Source: Chitinophaga pinensis (GTDB lineage Bacteria; Bacteroidota; Bacteroidia; Flavobacteriales_D; Crocinitomicaceae). Taken from it: a DNA stretch of 8,516 bases. This document shows, piece after piece, positions 1-7,600 of the stretch. Positions within the stretch are counted from its first letter, which is position 1; the number at the start of each line of letters is the position of its first letter. Made by a program: the position numbers and the translations under genes. The stretch covers positions 1 to 8,516 of the forward strand of contig CAMATR010000047.1 in NCBI GenBank assembly GCA_945861175.1, read 5' to 3'. The notes under the pieces were generated by a model. That model was given only the letters and a program-made list of their open reading frames with translations, had not been told where the DNA came from and made no database searches.

Positions 1-394
1 CTGGAGCTAATTGACTTACTTGAATGGGTGTTTGCTCGGCAGAAAGAATGTTTTGCAAAACAAGTTTTCCCTGTGCATCATACAGCGTGTAGGTTACATT
101 TTCAAACACACTCGTCTTGATGTTCAAAACATCTTGAGTTGGGTTGGGGAAAAGAGTGACTTGGTAGTCGGGAGCGAAATCCTCCAGTCCTACAAAGTTC
201 CAATTGGTTTGATGGAAACCTTGCGTTAGTTCGTTGGTTCCATCGGTTCCTGTGTTAATCACTACTTCGCCAATTGTAAAGTCGATCTTTGCACTAGCAT
301 TGGAGTAAGATTCCCCTTGCGTGGATACGACTTCCTGTGCTGAGACAGAAATAGAAGCAAATAGTGAAAAAAACACGATTGTGTGTTTCTTCAT
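1..394 (-). CDS. Small secreted protein with T9SS type A C-terminal sorting domain (3' end outside window)
   Basis: 131 codons are visible, from ATG at 394 to the left edge, with no stop, so the C-terminus is missing. Residues 1-19 form a Sec signal peptide (MKK start, hydrophobic VFFSLFASISV core, VSA before Q20). Residues 20-65 (EVVSTQGESYSNASAKIDF, IGEV, TQGFHQ) resemble the short mature part of many Bacteroidota proteins that consist of little more than a sorting domain. The type A sorting domain begins near residue 78 with VTLFPNPTQDVLNI and continues with YTLYDAQGKLVLQ; its final basic strand would lie beyond the window. The expected fate is Sec export followed by outer-membrane secretion by the type IX system. 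No catalytic motif is visible and the function is unknown. Its base composition looks more GC-rich than the neighbouring lipoprotein gene. The start is well supported because the signal peptide begins exactly there. Confidence 0.88.
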   Translation of the reverse strand, partial: MKKHTIVFFSLFASISVSAQEVVSTQGESYSNASAKIDFTIGEVVINTGTDGTNELTQGFHQTNWNFVGLEDFAPDYQVTLFPNPTQDVLNIKTSVFENVTYTLYDAQGKLVLQNILSAEQTPIQVSQLAP

Positions 395-409
395 TGAGTT
401 GATCTTTTA

Positions 410-425
410 TTAAGATTCGTCTTAA
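410..425. repeat. Perfect 6-bp hairpin in the leader of the T9SS cargo gene
   Basis: TTAAGA and TCTTAA flank TTCG, giving a 6-bp stem with a UUCG loop if read on the plus strand, or a CGAA loop in the minus-strand leader. It lies 15 bases upstream of the ATG at 394, so if transcribed it would sit beside the ribosome-loading region. There is no U-run, so it is not a terminator. Its function is unknown. Confidence 0.35.
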
Positions 426-485
426 GTCGCCTCAAATGAAGAGAGCGGAAATTGAACTATTCTTGGTTGATTTAGAGTAAATGTA

Positions 486-508
486 GTAAATAAATCATGT
501 AAATAAAT
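486..508. repeat. Two direct copies of GTAAATAAAT, 13 bp apart
   Basis: GTAAATAAAT occurs at 486-495 and again at 499-508, within the 176-bp region between the divergent T9SS cargo gene and lipoprotein gene. The copies lie just upstream of a possible promoter for the lipoprotein. They could be operator half-sites, but a chance repeat in AT-rich sequence is also reasonable. Confidence 0.25.
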
Positions 509-510
509 GT

Positions 511-538
511 TTTGTGTTATAAAAATGAGATAGTTATG
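511..538 (+). promoter_or_regulatory. Weak candidate promoter for the lipoprotein gene
   Basis: TTTG at 511-514 is followed 16 bases later by TAGTTATG at 531-538, one mismatch from the Bacteroidota -7 element TAnnTTTG. This would start transcription near 545, about 25 bases upstream of the ATG at 571. The spacing is at the short end of the usual range, so this is tentative. Confidence 0.3.
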
Positions 539-570
539 GTTGTGGTTAATGCCAATAATTTTAAAAAATC

Positions 571-846
571 ATGAGAAAAAACCTATTATTACTTTGCATG
601 CTTTCATTTTTCATTCTTTCATGTAAAAGTGAAAATCAGAAAAGAATGGACGCAATCACTGAAGAAGTTATTTTATTAAACTCAAATTCTGAAAACCTAT
701 TAGATAACATGGAGCGCGCATCTCAAAATTATCAAACCGCTATGGATCAAAAAATAAGAATGGTAGGTTTAGACCCTGAGTATAAAGAAGATGACGAAAA
801 AATAAAAGACCTTAAAATAAACTTGATAAGATTTTTAAAGAATTAG
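571..846 (+). CDS. Short coiled-coil lipoprotein, probably frameshifted near its 3' end
   Basis: The zero-frame product is 91 residues. It begins with a type II signal peptide: MRKN, a hydrophobic LLLLCMLSFF stretch, then lipobox ILSC with Cys18 as the lipidation site, followed by KSE. The mature part is charged and helical with coiled-coil character (for example AITEEVILLNSNSENLLDNM and EDDEKIKDLKINL). I do not recognise a family. The start is the first ATG after an in-frame stop at 562-564 and has an A-rich leader typical of the phylum. The frame ends at TAG 844-846, yet the -1 frame continues to 911 with the same composition and heptad-like spacing, so the intended product is probably about 113 residues. 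It is likely anchored by lipid in the inner or outer membrane. An intrinsic terminator starts 20 bases after the extended stop, and the gene appears monocistronic. Confidence 0.72.
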   Translation: MRKNLLLLCMLSFFILSCKSENQKRMDAITEEVILLNSNSENLLDNMERASQNYQTAMDQKIRMVGLDPEYKEDDEKIKDLKINLIRFLKN

Positions 847-911
847 ACGACAATAATTCAAAAGTTAAAAAATTAAATTCTGAATTTGATAAGTTGAAAG
901 CACAAAAATAA
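834..911 (+). other. TTTAAAG slippery heptamer and -1 frame coding extension
   Basis: T TTA AAG at 834-840 is phased exactly as X XXY YYZ in the lipoprotein frame. Slipping by -1 bypasses the TAG at 844-846 and adds 23 residues (ELDDNNSKVKK then LNSEFDKLKAQK) before TAA at 909-911. The extension is Lys/Asp/Asn/Leu-rich like the upstream part and continues its hydrophobic spacing. The same result follows if one base has been lost from the T5 or A3 run here. No convincing stimulator is visible: there is no AGGAG upstream, and only a weak AATTCA/TGAATT pairing (855-860 with 881-886). A single-base deletion is therefore the simpler explanation. Confidence 0.5.
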
Positions 912-930
912 ATTCAAACAACATTAATAA

Positions 931-957
931 AGAGCAACTTAATAGGTTGCTTTTTTT
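931..957 (+). terminator. Intrinsic terminator of the lipoprotein gene
   Basis: AGCAAC (933-938) pairs perfectly with GTTGCT (946-951) around a 7-base loop, followed by seven T residues (951-957). It lies 20 bases after the TAA at 911, which supports 911 as the original end of the lipoprotein gene. The opposite strand has a less regular T-rich tail, so it may also act weakly in reverse. Confidence 0.85.
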
Positions 958-997
958 ATGCCTTTTAATTCTAAAGTATCTATCAATATATTTAAGT

Positions 998-1017
998 TGT
1001 CGGGAATATGTCGGGAA
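998..1017. repeat. Two direct copies of TGTCGGGAA, 11 bp apart
   Basis: TGTCGGGAA occurs at 998-1006 and at 1009-1017, separated by TA. It is a GC-richer island in AT-rich DNA, directly beyond the terminator on the 3' side of a tRNA gene. That location would suit a recombinase core or a leftover attachment site, but no integrase or flanking duplicate is present in the window. Confidence 0.35.
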
Positions 1018-1057
1018 ACAAAAATGCCAAACCTTTGATTTACAACGATTTGGCATT
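1016..1057 (-). terminator. Intrinsic terminator of the tRNA-Arg transcript
   Basis: On the minus strand AATGCCAAA (1057-1049) pairs over 9 bp with TTTGGCATT (1031-1023) around a 17-base loop. The 3' arm runs directly into the U-rich tail UUUGUUU (1022-1016). The hairpin begins 8 bases after the tRNA 3' end. The two transcription units converge here, and this terminator faces the one at 931-957. Confidence 0.72.
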
Positions 1058-1065
1058 CCCTTTTG

Positions 1066-1139
1066 TGACCTCGTAAGGATTCTAACCTTAAACCTCCACA
1101 GCCGTAATGTGGTGCTCTATACAGTTGAGCTACGAAGCC
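1066..1139 (-). tRNA. tRNA-Arg (anticodon ACG)
   Basis: A complete 74-nt cloverleaf folds on the minus strand. The acceptor stem GGCTTCG/CGAGGTC has two G-U pairs. The D stem is GCTC/GAGC and the anticodon stem CCACA/TGTGG, with loop TTACGGC and anticodon ACG at 1105-1103. The variable loop has 5 nt, and the T stem TAAGG/CCTTA encloses the loop TTAGAAT. A34 would be deaminated to inosine to read CGU, CGC and CGA. The discriminator is A73, and CCA is not encoded (CAA follows). The unusual point is that G19 of the D loop is U (plus A1121) and C56 of the T loop is A (plus T1083), so the conserved G19-C56 contact appears exchanged for U19-A56. The gene has its own promoter-like elements at 1253-1282 and a terminator just downstream. 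Confidence 0.92.
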
Positions 1140-1145
1140 GATAAT

Positions 1146-1162
1146 GTTTCTAAACTAGAAAC
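1146..1162. repeat. 7-bp hairpin just upstream of tRNA-Arg
   Basis: GTTTCTA and TAGAAAC pair perfectly around a 3-base loop. On the minus strand the hairpin ends 7 bases before tRNA nucleotide 1. It lacks a T-run on either side, so it is more likely a 5' leader structure, possibly relevant to processing, than a terminator. Confidence 0.4.
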
Positions 1163-1205
1163 AATCTTGTATTTAACTTTTAACTCACAAGAACATTCGT
1201 TTATG

Positions 1206-1241
1206 TGTTGCCTCCGACTAAACGGATTGAGCTATAAAACC
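1206..1241 (-). pseudogene. Possible decayed tRNA 5' half between promoter and tRNA-Arg
   Basis: On the minus strand GGTTTTATAGCTCAATCC followed by GTTTAGTCGGAGGC looks like a tRNA start: a 7-nt acceptor strand, TA, then D-stem GCTC and an A-rich D loop. The expected GAGC partner is missing, and no anticodon arm or good T arm follows. It starts 4-6 bases after the transcription start predicted from the promoter at 1253-1282, where a tRNA would normally lie. I infer a tRNA eroded to its 5' part. A chance match to TAGCTCA is the alternative. Confidence 0.35.
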
Positions 1242-1252
1242 TTCTGTGGCTG

Positions 1253-1282
1253 CAAAGATACAGTGTTTTTTCTTTTTTGCAA
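1253..1282 (-). promoter_or_regulatory. Bacteroidota-type promoter for the tRNA unit
   Basis: On the minus strand TTG (1282-1280), 19 bases, then TATCTTTG (1260-1253) match the -33 TTG and -7 TAnnTTTG consensus of the Bacteroidota primary sigma factor. Predicted transcription starts near 1247-1245, giving tRNA-Arg a leader of about 106 nt. The promoter begins 15 bases past the clpS stop, with no terminator between them, so clpS transcripts may also read into the tRNA. Confidence 0.75.
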
Positions 1283-1297
1283 TAGAAAAGCTTGAAT

Positions 1298-1567
1298 TTA
1301 TTCAATCATAGCTGAGATACCTCGATCGAGAAGTCCCACGCACATCGGTTTCAAAGCTTCAAAATCACCTCGCTTAACCTGACATTTGCCATTGTGGTGA
1401 ATAATCCAAGTACATTGCTCCGCTTGGACTGGTTGGTGACCGCAAACTTCAATCAATGAGGTAATAACATGCTCAAATGTATTCACATCATCGTTGTAAA
1501 CAATCAAGTCCTTAGAATCAACCAATAACTCTAATACCTCCTCTTCAAACTGTTCTTGTATGCCCAT
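1298..1567 (-). CDS. clpS: ATP-dependent Clp protease adaptor ClpS
   Basis: This 89-residue protein matches ClpS across its core. ClpS is a cytoplasmic adaptor that binds proteins with destabilising N-terminal residues and hands them to a Clp ATPase-ClpP complex (N-end rule). The substrate-pocket signature NDD is at residues 25-27 (LIVYNDDVNTFEHVI). IIHHNGKC at 55-62 supplies the pocket histidine: His57 aligns with E. coli His66. Residues 1-19 form the flexible acidic N-terminal extension. The E. coli gatekeeper Met40 aligns with Phe31, and the usual TPM is NTF, so pocket selectivity may differ. The start at 1567 gives a normal-length extension; the leader is A/T-rich without a strong Shine-Dalgarno. 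The gene lies 48 bp downstream of the giant reading frame on the same strand and is probably co-transcribed with it, although no functional link is evident. Confidence 0.95.
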   Translation of the reverse strand: MGIQEQFEEEVLELLVDSKDLIVYNDDVNTFEHVITSLIEVCGHQPVQAEQCTWIIHHNGKCQVKRGDFEALKPMCVGLLDRGISAMIE

Positions 1568-1579
1568 GCTAATTCTTAA

Positions 1580-1597
1580 TTTAAATATCTATTTAAA
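1580..1597. repeat. AT-only inverted repeat between the giant gene and clpS
   Basis: TTTAAAT (1580-1586) and ATTTAAA (1591-1597) form a 7-bp hairpin with a 4-base loop, within the 48-bp gap and 12 bases upstream of the clpS start. All paired bases are A or T and no T-run follows, so termination is unlikely. It could be a processing or spacing element, or chance in AT-rich DNA. Confidence 0.25.
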
Positions 1598-1615
1598 CCA
1601 ACTTTATTACTTCTT

Positions 1616-4600
1616 CTATTCAATGGTTCCCTTTAAGCCAAACGACTCCAGTTTAACTATCAAAACAGGAACTTTATCCTCTGGAACGTCAAAGATACGC
1701 AATTCTGTTTTTAAGTCGTTTCGCTTAAATTCGCGGCGATAATTATAACGTAATAACCAATCGCTAAAATCACCTGGTAAAGACGAGCCCATGAATTCTA
1801 CTTTAACAACCTTTACTTTTTCATCAACACTATTCTGCACATATACCGTATCAATATCATCTTTAAAATAAAACACTTGCGGTAAGGATTCCTTAGAATC
1901 AGCAATGGCCGATTTTACTTTTTTATCATTCTCGTCGTAGTAGAAACTTCCTTGACTATTGTATCTATTCAATATTTCTCTTGGAAACTCATCAAATGTC
2001 TTTTTGGTGACAATCTGAACTTTTTCAATCTTTTTTGTTTCAGTTACTAATAAAGAAAGATCGATTTTTATTTCACTCTTTATTGGTTCTGCACTCCTCG
2101 GATTGGCTGGTCCTCCTTTTGAAGTATTCGGTATATTTTTTGGTGTTTGTTTACTTTCAAGAACTGTTTCTCCTTTATCTTTCAAAATTTGTTCGGCTTC
2201 AGCCAATGTAATTCTTTGTGATTTATAATATGCCGTTATAAAAGCATCCTTGATTCCTTTGTCAATTGCTTCTTGTTTCTTTGGCCTAGACTCATCAATT
2301 GAATTAAACATTCCTGAAGAATAACGAATTTGACCGTTTGGCAATCGACTACTGATCAATGGTTCCATGTTACTTATCACTTTAGCATTAATAGGATTAT
2401 TAAAAACCCCAACCTGCACCGTGTAAAACAAGCCCAAATGATTTTCAATAGGATCAGCTTTTACTCCTCCTGGAACAGTATTGTAATCTGTTTCTGCAAT
2501 TATTGGCATTGCTTCAACTGCCGGAGTAAGGCTGTCGAAAATTGTTATCCCCATTTTTTCTGCAGTATTTGCTGCCATTTCTAATACAAGTTCGTTCTCC
2601 CCTTTTGGTATACATTGTTTACTTAATTCAAGGGCCCTAGCCTCGGCAAGCGTAATACGTTTACCATCACAGTATGCTATGGCGAATGCATCAGCGTAAC
2701 CAATCGCTCGAATCTTATTTCTAGCATCCAACGCATTAATCGAACTATTGAAATATCCCGCCATGTATCGGGTAACTCCGTTGTTCAATGTCTCTCCAGA
2801 AACAGGATTAAATTCTCGAAATCTATCTTGCGGTATTGGTTTAGAGAAAGCCCCAACTTGAACGCGATAAACAAGCCCAGATGCACTTTTGACATTTACA
2901 GGAATGGGCTTTGTCATTGTTGATGCAACAACAGTCTTATTAATTTCTAATCCACTCGCAGGCAAAGGAACAAGAGCCGCAATCAATGCAGCGCGCTGAA
3001 TTGGTTCAACACCTCGTTTCAATAAATTCTGCATTTTCATGGCTTCCGTTTTATCCTTTGGTAAAGCTAAATTCGCCAATGTTTGATTGTTGACTAATTG
3101 TTGCTTCATCATATTTAGTTCTTTTTCCATTTGAGCAATGTGCAATAAATTTGCTTGCACTTTTACTTTATTCTCCTCTGTCGGTTGATCAATAGATGAT
3201 GCAATCAACTGCTTCGAAACTGAACGCTCCTCGCGAAGTTGGGCGTCTAAAGTAATAATTTGTTTTTCAAGTTGCAAAGCAGGAAGTGCTTTCTCAACAT
3301 AGTTTTTATACAGCTCTGTTGTGGCTATTTCCCTTTCTTCAGCATATCCAACATTCTGTTTCATTGCCTCACTTGAAAGTGTTTCATTCACATTGACCTT
3401 GCTTGTCAACTTCTTATCTAATAATGTTATTTGCTGCTCAATAAGATTTTTTTGCTCAACTTTTAATTCTTTTTCTTGATTTAACATTGCGGCTTGCTTC
3501 GGCTTAGAAGCAGCAATCTGCTGGTCGAGTTCATTGATTATTTTTGATAATTCACCAACCTCAATTGTGTATCTCCTTTTTTTAGACTTAAGAGCTTCGT
3601 CTGTCTCCAATGATTCAATACCGTTTTCTTTTTGCAGCTGCTGTATATTATTTTCAACAAGCGATTCTCTCAATTGATCATTTAATGCTTCCTGCTTTTG
3701 AATGATTTCATTCACTATATATTTTTTCTCTTGCAAATCTTTTGTCTTTGATGCCTTCTCGTTTAACACCATGATTTCTTTTTGCGCCGATTCATTGTAC
3801 AAAATTGCAGAACGAGTAGTAATTGATGTTGCCTCATTCAGTCCTTCTTTTGCCTTCAATTCTTTTGTAATCGTCTCATTTGTATTATTCTGAAGAATAA
3901 TTTCATTTGCCATCAACTCATTCTCGCGAATTACCTGCTTTTGCTGTACTTCTACTAATTCTTTCTGAATGACCTGCTTTTCTTTTTTATTTAATGAATT
4001 ATCGGTAAGATTATTTGTAAGCTGAGCCTCCTTAGAATTCAATTGATTCAATGATGGATCATTGTATCGCTGATCTGTCTTGTTTTCTGCAATAACTTCA
4101 ACTTTCTCAAGTTCTCCAATCGAAATCTTCAAGCTTCTGCGCTTATTTTGAACAGCAGACAATTCAGATTTTAACCATTCGGATTTTTCTGTTTCTACTG
4201 AACTAGATAAGGAATTTCCGCTGTTTTTTTCTTGCTGAGAAAGCGCTGCAATCAACTTGTTTTCATATTCAGATAATTGAATATCCTGATCTTCTATTTC
4301 TGATTTTGTCTTATAAACAGTGTCTAGGACCCCAACTTGATCCTTCAATTGTTCCTTGCGGAAATTTTCTACAAATAGATTTTTGCTGGCGGAACTAACT
4401 TGCGGCTCAGCTATACTTTTTATTTCTGCTTGCTCTTGTTGAACAGTTTTGTCTTGAACTGCCGCACTAACTTTTACCAGTAATTCCTCTTCTGTAGCAA
4501 GAAGAGAATTGTTTTTATCCTCTTCTGTCTTATTTGAGTTTGTTATTACAGAAACATTTTCTGCGGAGACAGAGTCCAATGTGTTAATTGCAGACTCTTT

Positions 4601-7600
4601 CGCAGGTGCTGGTTTTGCACTAATTTCTAATAAACGATTAACCTCTTGCTGACGTATTTCAATTTTATTCTCTAGATTTCTACTAAGAGCTGTTAATTGC
4701 CTTTGTTCCTCTTTTAATTTAATATCATTTGGATTGTTAGTTAATTGTTGATCGATTTCCTCCTGACGATTATACGCTCGTGCCAATAATTGCTGATCAG
4801 CAGCTAAAAGTTCCTGTTGTTTCCGCTCCTCTGGGAGCAATGCATTCTCAGTTAATGACTTTTCTTTTTCAAATAAGGAATCAAGCTTTTCAACGATTAC
4901 TCGCTCCTGTTCAGGTAAAAGTTCTGCAATTACAGTAGAAGCGATTTTTCTATCAAACTCATCAATTCGATTCTCATTTTCTAATTTCAACTCTTCCAGT
5001 ACCTTTAATTCTTTCTTAATCTCACGATCATTTGGTTTTATTTTTAATTCTTCTTGCAATAACTCAGTACGAGCCACTAAAACAAGTCGTAGGTCTTGTT
5101 CTTGTTCGAGCATCGCAGTGTTTTTATCCTCCTGACTCATACTTGAAGATAAAATCTCTTTCTGTTTGTCTTCATATTCCGGATTAAGATCATTTACTTC
5201 TTGGATTTTATCATTTTCATTAACAGAAATCAAAGGTTTACCAGCATTAAGATTTAAAATATCCTGATTTAATGCTGAAATACGCTTCTCATTCTCTACC
5301 TTTAATTCTGACAGGGCTTGTTTTTTATTTAACAACTCCGCATTGGTAGGATCCTTTTCCAATTGTTTTCTTACACTTAGCTCTTGAGAAGTAAAGTTTT
5401 TCTGAAGATCCTGCTCTACTTTTAATTCTCGCTTACTGCGATCTAAATCAGAACCGCTAGTATTTCTTGATGCAGCTATATTTTTCTCGTACAATGGATC
5501 AGCTAAATTTATCGTTTCAGCTTTTGATTTCTCCACTGACTCTGGGGTCACTTTTTCATTTAGTTTACTTGTAATAAGCTGCTCACGCTCATCAGATCCT
5601 GCCTCAACACTAGCGGATAATATTTGTAATTGCTCTTTTTCCTTTTTAAGAAGTTCGTTCGTAGGATTTTTCGCTATTGCTTTCTCAATTTCATCCTTAC
5701 GTCGGTTAATGTCTTGAATCAAGAGCTTATCTTTTTGCTGAATCTGCAACAGCTTTTGCTCTTCCGTTAAAGTCGTGTTATTCTCAATCGAATTAATTTC
5801 TTCATTGTATTTTGGACTTAACTTAAAAATTTGCTGTTCCTGTGTTTGTAAAGGATTATCATTCTCCAGTTCGGTTTGCTTATTTTCAAAGACTGCTATT
5901 TCCTTTACTGGTTCAATCTCCTTTACTACTGCCATTTCTTTTACTGGTTTATTCTCCTTAACTGCGGCAATTTCCTTTACAGGTTCATTCTCCTTAACTA
6001 CGGCAATTTCCTTTACAGGTTCATTCTCCTTAACTACGGCAATTTCCTTTACCGGTTCATTCTCCTTAACTACTGCAATTTCCTTTACCGGTTCATTCTC
6101 CTTAACTACTGCAATTTCCTTTACTGGTTCATTCTCCTTAACTACTGCAATTTCCTCTACTGGTTCATTCTCCTCAACTACTGTAATTTCCTTAACTGGT
6201 TCAATTTGCTTAGCAACTTGCACTGCAGTTAATGGGGTTACAACATTTTTTGGTTCAATTTTATTTTCATTTTGGGCAACTTGTGTAGCTTTTTTATTTT
6301 GATCTACTGAATTCACTATTGGTTTATTTACAGCTAAAAGTTGCTCATCTCTCGATTTAATTGCCAACTCTGTTTTTGATTTCAATCCATTAAGCAACTC
6401 CTTTTTAGCTTGAATCGTTTGATCAGTTGGATTTTTTACTGCATCATTGTTAAGCTTAACAATCTCATTTTGAATTGTTGTCAAAAGTTTATTATCCTGA
6501 GCATTGAGATATTCAACCTTTTGAGCGTCCGACATACCCTGATTAGATGTAATTTTTTGAGTACGACTGCTATAATCAGAATCCAATTGAGTCATCAATT
6601 CAGTCTCATTTCTAGCTGTAATTATGCTTTGTGTAGCTTGTTTTTGTTGATTGACTGGATTTTGATTCGCCGTAACTTGTTTGGTAATTTCAATTTCTTT
6701 ATTTCTCTTTTGAACTATTTCGTCTGCTGAAGTTTTGGCTTGTTGCAAAGCTTGTTGCTTGTTTTGAAGTGAAATATCATTTGGTGTCTTTTTTAACTGA
6801 TCATTTACTACAGATAATTCTGAATTTACTGCTTGCAACATGCGCACATCTTCTTTATTCAACGATTCCAATTTCTGCTGATTTGTCAAACCTTTCGTAT
6901 TATTGATAGTTTCTTTTCTTGACTGATACTCGGGATCAACTTGTGCAATTGCCTGTTGAGGGCTCATACTGGCAGTCGGATTTGAAGTGGTTTTTGGTAT
7001 CGTTGAATTAACTTTTTTGGTTTCAGCCAAAACATCTTTGCTCACAACAGTTAGGATGTCTAATTCATGTTGCTCAACGATTACATTCAGCTCTCTGAGG
7101 TAATTCTCCAGATTCTCCTTTTCTAAAGACAATTGTGAATTCAACCCTTCACTTGATTGTTGAATTTTAGCAATATCCTCTAATCGCTTATTAATCATTC
7201 GCAGTGCTTTTCGCTCATTAGAAAGCATTTTATACAATCTTACTTCTGCATTGAGATTAGGATCATCCTGTATTCCTTGATCAGATGACTTATATTCGCT
7301 GTAAATATTTTGTGCCGAAAGATTATTTACAACAACAACCCTTCCTTTAATCGCCGGATCTTTTTTCTCTATTTCAATTACTTGCTGCGCTACGAAAGAG
7401 TTCAATGAATTCGTATTAGGCTTTTCAGTTTCTTGCATTCGGGTATTAGACTCTTGAACAGAAACTGCAACAAGTGATTGATTTGAAATCACATCTTTCA
7501 AAAGTTCCATGTGCTGACTCACAAAATATTTTTCTTGGCGGATCTTATTAATTGATTTTTGAAGAATATCTCGTTCCTCTCCTATCATCATGATTTCCTC

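Noticed and set aside
865..1056. Minus-strand 63-residue reading frame
   Set aside because: It overlaps the lipoprotein extension and both terminator hairpins, and its composition is not protein-like.
947..1144. Plus-strand reading frame over the intergenic region
   Set aside because: It starts within the terminator T-tail and runs across the whole tRNA-Arg gene on the opposite strand; it has no ribosome-binding context or recognisable protein features.
1146..1162. Hairpin upstream of tRNA-Arg as a terminator
   Set aside because: There is no T-run on either strand, and it lies between the promoter and the intact tRNA it should serve.
5879..6202. CRISPR-like array of 36-bp repeats
   Set aside because: The units abut with no spacers between them, they lie in frame inside a coding sequence, and no cas gene is present.
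5775..6302. Plus-strand 175-residue reading frame with a repeated FTGSFSLTTAIS-like sequence
   Set aside because: It is the antisense shadow of the 36-bp minisatellite: the repeat has no stop in that frame, so it stays open by construction. The minus-strand protein spans it without interruption.
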